A stretch of 64,000 nt of DNA from Catellatospora methionotrophica (lineage in GTDB: Bacteria > Actinomycetota > Actinomycetes > Mycobacteriales > Micromonosporaceae): positions 186,001 through 250,000 of the forward strand of contig NZ_JAAOTJ010000004.1 of assembly GCF_011297335.1 (NCBI RefSeq), in the 5' to 3' direction. Below, piece after piece: positions 18,568-27,119 of this stretch; the stretch's first letter is position 1; each line of letters opens with the position of its first letter. The translations under genes and the position numbers were made by a program. The notes beneath the pieces were generated by a model. The model had not been told where the DNA came from. It saw only the letters and a program-made list of their open reading frames with translations, and ran no database searches.

Positions 18568-19443
18568 ATGAGGCAGGCGTTCATCGACACGGCGAGTGCG
18601 CTGATCGAACAGGACCCGCGCACCGCGCTGGTGCTGGCCGACATCTCGGCGGCGGCATTCGAGCAGACGGCGCTCAAGCACCCCGACCGGGTGCTCAACG
18701 TCGGCATCCGCGAGCAGCTGATGATCGGCGTCGCGGGCGGGCTGGCGCTGACCGGCTTGCGCCCCATCGCCCACAGCTATGCCACCTTCCTGATCGACCG
18801 GGCGTACGAGCAGATCAAGCTCGACCTTGCCCACCAGGGCGTCGGCGCGATCCTGGTCAGCGTGGGCGCCTCCTACGACGGCTCGTCCGCCGGCTACACC
18901 CACATGTCACCGATGGACGTGCAGCTCATCGACACCCTGCCCGGCTGGACCGTGCACGTGCCCGGCCACCCCGGCGAGGTCGCCTCGCTCCTCACCACGG
19001 CCACCGCCCACGACGACCCCGTCTACCTGCGCCTGTCGACCCAGGCCAACGACATCGCGTACGCCGACGCGGGCCTGCTCCGCCCCGTACGCCACGGCAC
19101 GAAGGCCCTGGTCGTGGCAGTCGGCCCGATGCTCGCCCCGGTCCTCGAAGCAACCCGTGGCCTCGACGTCACGGTGGCGTACACCCACACCCCGCGCCCC
19201 TTCGACACCACCGGCCTGCGCGAACTGGCCGTCTCGGGGAACATCGCCCTGATCGAGCCCTACCTCGCGGGCACTTCCGCCCACGTGGTCTCCGCAGCCC
19301 TGGCCGACCGCCCCCACCGCCTGCTCAGCCTCGGCGTGACCCGCCGCGACCTGCACTCCTACGGCACCCCCGCCGACCACGCCCGCCAACACGGCCTCGA
19401 CCCCACCACCCTCCGCACCTCCCTGACCACCTGGCTCCCCTGA
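18568..19443 (+). CDS. Transketolase, C-terminal (Pyr) subunit
   Basis: A 291-residue partner of the upstream subunit. The Pyr domain carries the catalytic Glu environment LNVGIREQLMIGVAGGLALTGLRPIAHSYATFLIDRAYEQIKLDLA, followed by the transketolase C-terminal domain. ATG at 18568 follows the previous stop by 2 bp, behind AAGGGGAG. Together the two form a full heteromeric enzyme. Palindromic repeat copy B lies 30 bp downstream. Confidence 0.88.
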   Translation: MRQAFIDTASALIEQDPRTALVLADISAAAFEQTALKHPDRVLNVGIREQLMIGVAGGLALTGLRPIAHSYATFLIDRAYEQIKLDLAHQGVGAILVSVGASYDGSSAGYTHMSPMDVQLIDTLPGWTVHVPGHPGEVASLLTTATAHDDPVYLRLSTQANDIAYADAGLLRPVRHGTKALVVAVGPMLAPVLEATRGLDVTVAYTHTPRPFDTTGLRELAVSGNIALIEPYLAGTSAHVVSAALADRPHRLLSLGVTRRDLHSYGTPADHARQHGLDPTTLRTSLTTWLP

Positions 19444-19473
19444 CCCACCGGGTGGGTAGGCGCCAGCGGTGGA

Positions 19474-19534
19474 GATCGCTGTTTGCGGACGAAAAGTGAG
19501 GTCTGAGCGCAGGTTCTGACCGCAAACGGCGATC
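19474..19534. repeat. Palindromic interspersed repeat, copy B
   Basis: Arms GATCGCTGTTTGCGG (19474-19488) and CCGCAAACGGCGATC (19520-19534). The loop is closely similar to copy A (AAAGTGAGGTCTGAGCGCAGG against AAGGTGAGGTCGGGCGCAGG). It lies between the transketolase and purM 3' ends. Confidence 0.8.
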
Positions 19535-19648
19535 ATCCCCGCCCAACAAGATCGCGACGTCCAGTGCGGGAGGCTGGCGGGGCCGGTGGCCGTCCCCCAG
19601 CTGGCGCTGGATCGTCGCGATCTTGGTGGAGAGTGGTGCTGCGGTCTG

Positions 19649-20791
19649 TCAGCCGCGGGTGTGGGAGCCGAGCATGTGGACCTGGCCGGTGCCCTCGATG
19701 ATGTCGCCGACGTGCCAGCACTCGACACCACGGCCGGTGAGCAGGGCCATCGCGCGGTCGGCGTCGGCGGCCGAGACGACGGCGAACATGCCGACGCCCA
19801 TGTTGAAGGTCGACTCCAGGTCGTGCTGGTCGATGCGGCCCTTGCGCTGGATCAGGTCGAAGATGGGCTGCGGGGCCCAGGTCGACCGGTTCACCGTCGC
19901 GTCGAGGTGCTTCGGGAGTACGCGGACCAGGTTGCCGGGGATGCCGCCGCCGGTGACGTGGACCAGGGCGTGGACCTCGCACTCGGCGATCAGGCTCAGG
20001 CAGTCCTTGGCGTAGATCTTGGTGGGCGTCAGCAGTTCCTCGCCGAGGGTGCGCTGGTCGCCCAGATCCTCGATGACCGAGTCGAGCTTCAGGCGAGCCT
20101 GGCCGAGCAGCACGTGGCGGACCAGCGAGTAGCCGTTGGAGTGCAGGCCGGACGAGCGCATGGCGATGACGACGTCACCGGGCTGCACCCGCTCGGCACC
20201 GAGGATCATGTCCTCCTCGACGACGCCGACGCCGTTGGCCGACAGGTCGTACTCGTCCGGGCGCATCAGGCCGGGGTGCTCGGCGGTCTCGCCGCCCAGC
20301 AGCGCGCATCCGGCGTAGCGGCAGCCGTCGGCGATGCCCGCGCCGATCTCGGCGATCCGGTCCGGGACGACCTCGCCGCAGGCGATGTAGTCGAGCAGGA
20401 ACAGCGGCTCCGCGCCGCACGCGACCAGGTCGTCGACGACCATCGCGACCAGGTCGATGCCGACCGTGTCGTGGATGTTCATCTGCTGCGCGATGGCCAG
20501 CTTGGTGCCCACGCCGTCGGTGGAGGAGGCCAGCACCGGGCTGCGGTACTTGGAGGTGTCGAGCTTGAACAGGCCGGAGAATCCGCCGAGCCCGCCCAGC
20601 ACCTCCGGCCGGTGCGTACGCGCGACCTTGTCCTTCAGCATCTCCACGGCCTTGTCGCCGGCGTGGATGGACACGCCCGCGTCGGCGTAGGTGACGGTGC
20701 GGCGGCGGTTGGTGCTGCCCTCCGCCGTCCACAGCTGACGGTCTCCGTTCTCCGGTTGCCCGGATACGGGGCGCTCGGTCACGTGCGTCAC
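19649..20791 (-). CDS. purM: Phosphoribosylformylglycinamidine cyclo-ligase (AIR synthetase)
   Basis: A 380-residue ATP-dependent cyclase making AIR from FGAM. Conserved blocks: SSTDGVGTKLAIAQ, DYIACGEV, LLGGETAEHPG, SSGLHSNGYSLVRHVL, HVTGGGIPGNLVRVLP and FNMGVGMFAVV. GTG at 20791 has AGAGGAG seven bases upstream. An N-terminal extension of about 35 residues (TERPVSGQPENGDRQLWTAE) precedes the usual TYADAGVSI start. It lies 64 bp behind purF in the same direction and is probably co-transcribed with it. Confidence 0.95.
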   Translation of the reverse strand: MTHVTERPVSGQPENGDRQLWTAEGSTNRRRTVTYADAGVSIHAGDKAVEMLKDKVARTHRPEVLGGLGGFSGLFKLDTSKYRSPVLASSTDGVGTKLAIAQQMNIHDTVGIDLVAMVVDDLVACGAEPLFLLDYIACGEVVPDRIAEIGAGIADGCRYAGCALLGGETAEHPGLMRPDEYDLSANGVGVVEEDMILGAERVQPGDVVIAMRSSGLHSNGYSLVRHVLLGQARLKLDSVIEDLGDQRTLGEELLTPTKIYAKDCLSLIAECEVHALVHVTGGGIPGNLVRVLPKHLDATVNRSTWAPQPIFDLIQRKGRIDQHDLESTFNMGVGMFAVVSAADADRAMALLTGRGVECWHVGDIIEGTGQVHMLGSHTRG

Positions 20792-20855
20792 GGTATTTCT
20801 CCTCTTGGTGCGCGGCACCGCTCTGGGAAGGGTCGCGGTGCCGTGACGAGTGGTA

Positions 20856-22376
20856 CTAGGACCGGCTCAGTTCCGTCGTCGGAGCTGAGGCCTGGTCGCC
20901 GCTGAGCTCCTCGGACCCGACCCGGCGGCCGACCCCTTCGAGCACGTGTTTTCCGATCAGGTTGCTGGCCGGCAGCTTGATCGGGTATTCGCCGTCGAAA
21001 CAGGCCCGGCACAGGCGGTTCTTCGGCTGCTCGGTGGCCGAGATGAGGCCTTCGAGCGACACGTAGCCGAGCGAGTCGGCACCGATGGAGCGGCGGATGC
21101 CCTCCATGTCCATGCCGTTGGCCAGCAGTTCGGCGCCGGTCGCGAAGTCGATGCCGTAGAAACACGGCCACTTCACCGGCGGAGAGGAGATGCGCACGTG
21201 CACCTCCAGCGCGCCCGCCTCGCGCAGCATGCGCACGATGGCGCGCTGCGTGGTGCCGCGCACGATGGAGTCGTCGACCACGACGAGGCGCTTGCCCCGC
21301 ACGTTGTCGCGCAGTGGGTTCAATTTGAGGCGTACGCCCAGCGCGCGGATGGTCTGCGACGGCTGGATGAAGGTGCGGCCCACGTAGGCGTTCTTCATGA
21401 AGCCCTGGCCGTACGGGATGCCGGAGGCCTCGGCGTAGCCGATCGCGCCCGGCGTGCCCGACTCGGGCACGGGGATGACCAGATCGGCGTCGACCGGGTG
21501 CTCGGCGGCCAGCCGGCGGCCGATCTCCACCCGGGTCGAGTACATGTTGCGGCCGTTGATGGTCGCGTCGGGGCGGGCCAGGTAGACGTACTCGAACAGG
21601 CAGCCCTTGGGGTCCGGGGCGGCGAAGCGCGAGGAGCGCAGACCGTACTCGTCGATGGCGATCAGTTCGCCGGGTTCGACCTCGCGGACCACGGACGCGC
21701 CGACGATGTCGAGGGCGGCCTGCTCGCTGGCGACGACCCAGCCGCGCTCCAGGCGGCCCAGCACCAGGGGGCGTACGCCGTGGTGGTCGCGGGCGGCGTA
21801 GAGGGTGTTCTCGTCCATGAAGACGAAGCTGAAAGCGCCCTCGACGGTCGGCAGCACCTTCATCGCGGCGGCCTCGACGGACAGGTCCGGGTGACCGGCC
21901 AGCAGCATCGTCACCAGGGTCGTGTCGTTGGTGGAGCCGCGGCTGTCCATGCCGAGCTCGGCGGCGCGGCGGGCCAGGTCGGCGGTGTTGACCAGGTTGC
22001 CGTTGTGGGCCAGTGCGATCGTGGTGCCCGAGGTGGTCGACTGCAGCGTGGGCTGAGAGTTCTCCCAGGTCGAGTCGCCGGTGGTCGAGTAGCGCGCATG
22101 CCCGATGGCGAGGTGCCCGCGCAGGCTGGCCAGCGTCGGCTCGTCGAAGACCTGGGCGACCAGACCGACGTCCTTGTAGACCACCACGCCGGATCCGTCG
22201 CTCACCGCGATCCCGGCGGCCTCCTGGCCGCGGTGCTGCAGCGCGTACAGGCCGAAGTAGGTGAGCTTGGCAACCTCTTCACCAGGAGCCCAGACACCGA
22301 AGACGCCGCATGCGTCTTGCGGGCCTGGCCGGTGGGGGTCGAGTTCGTGGCTCAACCGGCCGTCGCCTCGGGGCAC
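20856..22376 (-). CDS. purF: Amidophosphoribosyltransferase
   Basis: The first committed enzyme of purine synthesis. The N-terminal Ntn glutaminase uses the Cys in PQDACGVFGVW, preceded by a short propeptide that must be removed (MPRGDGRLSHELDPHRPGPQDA). The phosphoribosyltransferase domain carries VVVDDSIVRGTTQ. Four cysteines in the C-terminal half (including KWPCFYGID and NRLCRACFDGEYPI) match the [4Fe-4S]-type PurF. GTG 22376 follows AAGGAG at seven bases. Length is 506 residues. It is followed by purM. Confidence 0.95.
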   Translation of the reverse strand: MPRGDGRLSHELDPHRPGPQDACGVFGVWAPGEEVAKLTYFGLYALQHRGQEAAGIAVSDGSGVVVYKDVGLVAQVFDEPTLASLRGHLAIGHARYSTTGDSTWENSQPTLQSTTSGTTIALAHNGNLVNTADLARRAAELGMDSRGSTNDTTLVTMLLAGHPDLSVEAAAMKVLPTVEGAFSFVFMDENTLYAARDHHGVRPLVLGRLERGWVVASEQAALDIVGASVVREVEPGELIAIDEYGLRSSRFAAPDPKGCLFEYVYLARPDATINGRNMYSTRVEIGRRLAAEHPVDADLVIPVPESGTPGAIGYAEASGIPYGQGFMKNAYVGRTFIQPSQTIRALGVRLKLNPLRDNVRGKRLVVVDDSIVRGTTQRAIVRMLREAGALEVHVRISSPPVKWPCFYGIDFATGAELLANGMDMEGIRRSIGADSLGYVSLEGLISATEQPKNRLCRACFDGEYPIKLPASNLIGKHVLEGVGRRVGSEELSGDQASAPTTELSRS

Positions 22377-22568
22377 CCTGTTGCTCCTTGCGCTTGTCGC
22401 TTCAGTAGCTGCCTAGATGCCCTGCTCAGTGAGCCGGCATCGGTGGTGTGTGTCGGCGTCCGGCGGCGATCGCCGCCGCAGCTCAGTGTACGTGACCCGG
22501 CAGGGCGGCCACCTCGGTGGCCGGAGTGTGTGCTACGTGACGGAATGCCGACTGCCCGTCGATGGTCA

Positions 22569-22925
22569 CTAGACAATAGGGAAAAGTGAACTGATATCGG
22601 ACCTGATACCGCTGGCCCGAATCCGCCCATCCGCGACGGCGGTGACCCATTCCACTCGGCCTGCGGCGAGTAGCAGGAACGTCACCGGGTCCGTTTCGAC
22701 GAGGTTCGGGGGCGTGCCTCTGGTGTGCGTGGGCCCCGCGACGCACTGAATCGCGCCATAAGGGGGAATGCGCACCTCCACCGAACGGCCAGGAGCCGTG
22801 GCCGCAAGATGTGCCAACAGTGCCCTAACCGCATCGCGGAGCGTCAAACGTTCCGGAGTCTGGCCGGTGGCCAGGCAGTCCAGAGCCGCCGTCACGGCGG
22901 GGGAGATTTCCGGCGAGGGGGACAT
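22569..22925 (-). CDS. SCP2-like sterol-carrier family protein
   Basis: A 118-residue protein (MSPSPEISPAVTAALD...) of the small actinobacterial family annotated as sterol carrier protein that is habitually found upstream of purF. A C-terminal SCP2-like fold is suggested by VRIPPYGAIQCV, ETDPVTFLLLAAGRVEWVTAVADGRIRASG and DISSLFPI. The ligand is unknown. It lies in the same direction as purF with a 192-bp gap holding no recognised signal. Confidence 0.7.
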   Translation of the reverse strand: MSPSPEISPAVTAALDCLATGQTPERLTLRDAVRALLAHLAATAPGRSVEVRIPPYGAIQCVAGPTHTRGTPPNLVETDPVTFLLLAAGRVEWVTAVADGRIRASGIRSDISSLFPIV

Positions 22926-23080
22926 AAGCGGACGATACAAGATGACTTCCACTCACTTTGTCTCGGCCCTGGGTCGCGCAACCCTTGCTTCGCAAGGCAT
23001 AGTTGCGGTCGGTGTATTCCCGCAGCGCCCCCCACACCCCGATCGCTGTGGGATATCGAGGAGCTTGGAAGGCGGTGGCC

Positions 23081-25105
23081 GTGACTACCCAGCGACGGTC
23101 CTGGTTGGCACGCGTCGGAGTGGTAGCGATGGTGTCACTCGGCACTCTCGTCGGCGTCTCCGCTCCTGCTTTGGCGGCGACCACGGTCTCCGCGGCTGGC
23201 GTATCCGTCGAGGCGGGCGGCGCGGAGAAGGCGGCGAACGTCACGATCGCGGTCGGCACGGCGGCGGAAGACGTCGACCTCAACAACGTCGACATCAAGC
23301 TGGAGAACCTGCCCAGCGGTGTTGTCTGCTCCTCTGGCTGCAGCGCGCAGTTCAGCGTCACCAAGGGCAATTCGGTGACCCGGGCGATCAAGTTGAAGGC
23401 TGCCTCGAACGCCGCGATCGGTTCGTCATCGGCGACGGTCAAGGTCGGCTCGCTGACCGCGAACATGCAGATCACCGTGGCCGAGCGCGTGCAGCAGGCC
23501 GAGACGACCGGGAAGATCTCCGGCGTGGTACGCGACCAGAAGACCGGCGACCCGATCAGCGGTGCCATCGTGCAACTGTCTGATGGCGACGGCAAGGAGT
23601 TCCCGACCAAGACGACGGGCTCAGCCGGCACCTTCCTGTTCGACCCTGCCAAGCTCGGCCCGATTGGGCCAGGCTTGATCGTCGTGACCGTCAGCAAGGA
23701 CCCGTACACGCTGAAGTCCGTGTCGGTGACCCTGAACAACGGGCAGTCCAAAGCTGACGTCAACGTCTCGATGGTCGACCCGACTGCGGCCAGCGCCTCG
23801 CCGAGCCTGGGATCGCCTCCGCCGGAGGAGAGCCCGCTCGCCGAGGAGTCCAGCGACACCAGCGGTGAAACCGTGACCACGGATGCGGCCTCCAACTCGG
23901 AGGACGAGGGTCTCGGCACGATGACCTGGGTCATGATCATCCTGGGTGGCCTGCTGGTCGCGCTGGGCATCGGCGCGATCGTGCTGCTCGTGATGAAGCG
24001 TGGCGGCGATGACGACGACGATGACGATGATGACGACGACGATGACGACGAGCCGGTGCGCGGCCGTCCGGTGCGTCCCGCCCAGCAGCCCGTTCGCGCG
24101 GGTGCCGGAGCCGGTGCCTACGGCGGTGGCGCCGCCTACGGCCGCCCCGCCGACCCGACGATGGTGGCCCGCCCGGGTGCCTCGGACGCGACGGTGATGC
24201 ACCGTCCCGGCGAGTACGGCGGCGTGCCCGCGCAGCGCGGCCCGCAGCAGCCCTACGGTGCCCCGGCCCAGCCGACGCAGCAGTACGGCGGCTACGGCTC
24301 CCCCGCCCAGCCGACCCAGCAGTACGGCGGCTACGACGCCCAGGCGGGCGGCGGCTACGGCGGCTCCCCGGTCGCACCGACCAGCGGCTACGGCAGCCCG
24401 GCGCCCACCAGCGGCTACGGCAGCCCGGCCCCGACGTCGGGCTACGGCAGCCCCGCCCCGACGTCCGGCTACGGCAACCCCGCGCCGACCAGCGGCTACG
24501 GCTCCCCGTCCGACGCCTACGGCTCGACGACCCCGACCTCTGGCTACAGCGGCGGTCAGCCCAGCTACGACCAGGGCTACGGCCAGCAGGCGGGCTACGG
24601 TCAGCAGCAGCCGGCGTACGGCCAGGAGCAGCCGGCGTACGGCCAGGAGCAGTACGGCCAGCAGCCGGGCTACGGCCAGCAGCAGCAGGGCTACCAGGGC
24701 CAGTACGACGAGCCCACGCACTACGCGGGCCCGACGTCCGGCGGTAGCGCCTACGGCCAGCAGCAGCCCGGCGGGTACGGGCAGCAGCAGCAGCCGGGAT
24801 ACGGGCAGGAGCAGTACGGCCAGCAGCCGGCATACGGCCAGCAGGACCCGTACGGCGCGCCCCAGTCCGGTGGCGGATACAGCGGCGGCCAGCAGCAGCC
24901 GGGCTACGGCCAGCAGGACCCGTACGGCCAGCAGCCGGGCTACGGCCAGCAGCAGGACCCGTACGGCACGCCTCCGGCGAGCGGCTACGGCCAGCAGGAC
25001 CCGTACGGCCAGCAGCAGGGCGGTTACGGCCAGCAGGGCAGCGGTTACAACGACGACCGCCGCAGCAACCGCGACAACCGCCGTCTCGACTGGCTCGACG
25101 ACTGA
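23081..25105 (+). CDS. Membrane protein with extracellular Ig-like/CarboxypepD_reg part and prion-like Gly-Tyr-Gln tail
   Basis: A 674-residue protein from GTG 23081. Its order is: signal peptide ([25 protein letters not shown]); an extracellular beta domain (about 30-150); a carboxypeptidase-regulatory-like domain ([25 protein letters not shown], about 155-230); a Ser/Glu-rich stalk; one transmembrane helix ([25 protein letters not shown], about 280-304); then KRGG and 14 consecutive Asp. The remaining 350 residues are presumably cytoplasmic low complexity built from PTSGYGSPA units and then [16 protein letters not shown] units, ending in a basic [15 protein letters not shown]. The tail resembles eukaryotic FUS-type prion-like domains in composition. 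The family is not recognised. Confidence 0.8.
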   Translation: MTTQRRSWLARVGVVAMVSLGTLVGVSAPALAATTVSAAGVSVEAGGAEKAANVTIAVGTAAEDVDLNNVDIKLENLPSGVVCSSGCSAQFSVTKGNSVTRAIKLKAASNAAIGSSSATVKVGSLTANMQITVAERVQQAETTGKISGVVRDQKTGDPISGAIVQLSDGDGKEFPTKTTGSAGTFLFDPAKLGPIGPGLIVVTVSKDPYTLKSVSVTLNNGQSKADVNVSMVDPTAASASPSLGSPPPEESPLAEESSDTSGETVTTDAASNSEDEGLGTMTWVMIILGGLLVALGIGAIVLLVMKRGGDDDDDDDDDDDDDDEPVRGRPVRPAQQPVRAGAGAGAYGGGAAYGRPADPTMVARPGASDATVMHRPGEYGGVPAQRGPQQPYGAPAQPTQQYGGYGSPAQPTQQYGGYDAQAGGGYGGSPVAPTSGYGSPAPTSGYGSPAPTSGYGSPAPTSGYGNPAPTSGYGSPSDAYGSTTPTSGYSGGQPSYDQGYGQQAGYGQQQPAYGQEQPAYGQEQYGQQPGYGQQQQGYQGQYDEPTHYAGPTSGGSAYGQQQPGGYGQQQQPGYGQEQYGQQPAYGQQDPYGAPQSGGGYSGGQQQPGYGQQDPYGQQPGYGQQQDPYGTPPASGYGQQDPYGQQQGGYGQQGSGYNDDRRSNRDNRRLDWLDD

Positions 25106-25125
25106 GCCACGGCCCTCGTGACGAA

Positions 25126-25158
25126 CAGACGCCCCCCGGGAATCCCGGGGGGCGTCTG
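25126..25158. terminator. Strong hairpin terminator
   Basis: Perfect 15-bp stem CAGACGCCCCCCGGG (25126-25140) and its complement (25144-25158) with loop AAT, 20 bp after the preceding stop. There is no U-tract, as usual in actinomycetes. Confidence 0.8.
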
Positions 25159-25246
25159 CGTGTGCGGGACACCTCCCCCGGCGTGTCGGTGCGCACCGGG
25201 CGCGGGAGGGGAGACAGGGGGCGGGGAGGTTTGCTGGAATGGTGGG

Positions 25247-26365
25247 GTGACCACCGTCAACGGCATGCGCGGGGTATCGCGCGTGCCGGCTTATGTGGTG
25301 ATGCAGCCCACGACCCTGTGCAACCTGGACTGCGTCTACTGCTACCTGCCCCTGCGCGCCCAGGACCGCCGGATGCCGGTGGAGGTGGCGCGGGCGGTGG
25401 CCGCCGACGCGAACCTCTGGGCGGCCCGCGAGCGCTTCTCCGTGGTCTGGCACGGAGGTGAGCCGCTGGCGGCCGGCAGGGAGCACCTGGCGGCGCTGAT
25501 GGCCCCGTTCGACCCTGGCGTGGAGCAGCACGTGCAGACCAACGCGACGCTGCTGGACGACGCCTGGTGCGAGTTCTTCGCCGCCCGGCGGGTGCGGGTG
25601 AGCGTGAGCGTGGACGGGCCCGGGGACCTCAACGGGCAGCGGATCTCGCGGGCGGGGCGGCCCGCGTACGACCGGATCGTGCGGGGGATCGCGGCGCTGC
25701 GCCGGCACGGGCAGCCTTTCGCCGCGCTGTGTGTGGTGGGGGATCCGCGGCCGGGCGTGGCGTCCCGGCTGTACGAGTACTTCCTCGAGCTGGGCTGTGA
25801 CACGCTCGGCATCAACATCGAGGAGCGGGAGGGCGTCAACGAACGTCCCAACTCCCATGACCCGGATGCGGTGCGGGCCTTCTGGGCCGAGCTGGTCGCG
25901 GCGTGGCGGGCCGATCCGCGGATCCACGTCCGCGAGCTGGAGTGGAGTCTGCGCTATGTCGGCGCGGTGCTCGACGGCACGTCCGGCGACCTGCTGCCGC
26001 GGGAGCTGGACCCGATTCCGACCGTCGGGCACGACGGCGCGGTGGTGCTGCTCTCGCCGGAGCTGGCCGGGTTCCACGATCCGGTGCACGGCGACTTCAG
26101 CAGCGGCAACGTGTTGCGCACGCCGCTGTCGCGGCTGCTGGCCGAGCCGGGGCGCACCAGCTGGGTGCCGGAGTTCCTCAGCGGGGTCGAGGCCTGCCGC
26201 GACACCTGCCCGTACTTCGGCTTCTGCGGTGGCGGGCACGCCGCCAACAGGTACTTCGAGCACGGAAGGTTCGACGGCACGGAGACCGAGCACTGCCGCA
26301 ACAGCAAGATCAACCTACTGGAGGGAGTGCTCGACCATGTCCGACTCGCTGGAACGAGTGGCTGA
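25247..26365 (+). CDS. amcB: Radical SAM/SPASM cyclophane-type peptide maturase (AmcB-like)
   Basis: A 372-residue radical SAM enzyme. The cluster motif is CNLDCVYC (CxxxCxxC) in PTTLCNLDCVYCYLPLRAQ, followed by VVWHGGEPLAAG, VQTNATLLDDAWCEFF and SVSVDGPGDLN, as in anSME-like peptide maturases. The C-terminal SPASM part has EACRDTCPYFGFCGGGHAANRYFEHG and a final TEHC. GTG 25247 is taken; ATG 25265 is also possible. The 3' end overlaps a 64-residue gene with RiPP-precursor features, so the enzyme probably installs Csp2 aromatic crosslinks in that peptide. The AmcB assignment is by resemblance of enzyme plus precursor to the actinobacterial multiple-cyclophane RiPP family as I recall it. Confidence 0.82.
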   Translation: MTTVNGMRGVSRVPAYVVMQPTTLCNLDCVYCYLPLRAQDRRMPVEVARAVAADANLWAARERFSVVWHGGEPLAAGREHLAALMAPFDPGVEQHVQTNATLLDDAWCEFFAARRVRVSVSVDGPGDLNGQRISRAGRPAYDRIVRGIAALRRHGQPFAALCVVGDPRPGVASRLYEYFLELGCDTLGINIEEREGVNERPNSHDPDAVRAFWAELVAAWRADPRIHVRELEWSLRYVGAVLDGTSGDLLPRELDPIPTVGHDGAVVLLSPELAGFHDPVHGDFSSGNVLRTPLSRLLAEPGRTSWVPEFLSGVEACRDTCPYFGFCGGGHAANRYFEHGRFDGTETEHCRNSKINLLEGVLDHVRLAGTSG

Positions 26366-26531
26366 CCGGATCCGCGACGCGCGTGGCGAACTGGCTCCCC
26401 TGCTGGAGGAGGCCCGGCTCGCCCGACTGGCCCGAAGCGAAGTGCCAGGCGCAGACAGCAGTGCTGTCTGCGCCTGGAACCACTTCGAGAACATCCCGAC
26501 GTTCTTCAACTGGAACAACCGGCCACGCTGA
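26337..26531 (+). CDS. amcA: RiPP precursor peptide (AmcA-like)
   Basis: A 64-residue gene overlapping the maturase by 29 bp, with GGAGGGAG upstream of ATG 26337. The leader is an amphipathic helix (SDSLERVADRIRDARGELAP LLEEARLARLARSE). A linker (VPGADSSAV) leads to the C-terminal core CAWNHFENIPTFFNWNNRPR. The core places aromatic residues two before Asn (W-N, F-x-N, F-F-N, W-N-N), the pattern radical SAM enzymes crosslink as three-residue cyclophanes. No transporter or protease gene is adjacent. A perfect 15-bp stem-loop lies within the gene at the leader/core boundary. Confidence 0.82.
   Translation: MSDSLERVADRIRDARGELAPLLEEARLARLARSEVPGADSSAVCAWNHFENIPTFFNWNNRPR
26445..26477 (+). promoter_or_regulatory. 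Intragenic stem-loop at the leader/core junction of the RiPP precursor
   Basis: CCAGGCGCAGACAGC (26445-26459), loop AGT, then the exact complement (26463-26477). It encodes most of the PGADSSAVCAW junction. Fifteen uninterrupted pairs with a 3-nt loop inside a coding sequence is unusual; it could limit read-through or time core translation, but this is inference. Confidence 0.6.
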
Positions 26532-26551
26532 GGCGGCCGTCGTTCAGGAAG

Positions 26552-26800
26552 TCAGCGGCGGGGAGTCCAGTCCTTACCGTCGTCGTCATCGTCGTCGTCG
26601 ACGGCATAGTTCCCGTACGGGTCGTACGGGTCCGGCTCGTCGTCGTCCGGCTGTTCCTCGACAACAGCACTGCCGCTGCCGCTGCTGAGCTCGCTACCGG
26701 CAAGCTCGCGCTGCAAGGCGGCGAGGTCGGTGTTCGGGGAGTGGTACTTCAACTCCCGGGCCACCTTAGTCTGCTTGGCCTTAGCTCGGCCGCGCCCCAT
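26552..26800 (-). CDS. DUF3073 family small acidic protein
   Basis: An 82-residue protein starting MGRGRAKAKQTKVARELKYHS, the invariant start of DUF3073, a family confined to Actinobacteria. The N-terminus is basic, the middle SPNTDLAALQRELAG is helical, and the C-terminus is acidic (EEQPDDDEPDPYDPYGNYAVDDDDDDDG). Function is unknown. GAGGGGG precedes the ATG. It converges on the RiPP precursor with 20 bp between the stops. Confidence 0.9.
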   Translation of the reverse strand: MGRGRAKAKQTKVARELKYHSPNTDLAALQRELAGSELSSGSGSAVVEEQPDDDEPDPYDPYGNYAVDDDDDDDGKDWTPRR

Positions 26801-26952
26801 GGCCGACCCCCTCGCACATGAATGACGGGGCTACCCGAAGGCGGGCCCCGATGACGTCAGACATCTCTCGTGGGTCATACGGTACATGGGAGGAGGCCAC
26901 TTCGGCATCTCGGGTTACCGGGTGTCTGGCAGCACATCGGAACCTGTCCGTT

Positions 26953-26990
26953 TTATTACTGGTAAGGACTAATTCGCGCCCCAGTAATAA
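26953..26990. repeat. Inverted repeat upstream of DUF3073 gene
   Basis: TTATTACTGG (26953-26962) and CCAGTAATAA (26981-26990), an AT-rich perfect 10-bp pair in the 319-bp gap between DUF3073 and the amino-acid dehydrogenase. The rest of this gap holds only the second inverted repeat below; no gene is seen. Confidence 0.5.
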
Positions 26991-27035
26991 CGCCCCAGCC
27001 GCGCGACCAGCGCCGGAACGCGTCCTTGATCGCGG

Positions 27036-27094
27036 AAGTTGCCTGGCAATCGGGCGAATGACTGCTCAAGATACGCACGATTGCCAGGCAACTT
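27036..27094. terminator. Long hairpin downstream of amino-acid dehydrogenase gene
   Basis: AAGTTGCCTGGCAATC (27036-27051) and its exact complement (27079-27094), a 16-bp stem with a 27-nt loop. It sits 26 bp past the stop of the minus-strand dehydrogenase gene, so a terminator role is likely. A regulator operator cannot be excluded. Confidence 0.5.
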
Positions 27095-27119
27095 GAATGA
27101 TCTAGATCCGGGCGTGGCG

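Noticed and set aside
24241-25060. Tandem repeat array that could look CRISPR-like
   Set aside because: Repeats are in frame, of variable 12-30 bp length, and encode a continuous protein tail; there are no regular spacers and no cas genes.
23621-26293. 890-codon minus-strand frame opposite the prion-like gene and the radical SAM gene
   Set aside because: It is an artefact of high GC at third positions and of the repeated Gly-Tyr-Gln codons; its product is a low-complexity mirror ([10 protein letters not shown] repeats) spanning two unrelated genes.
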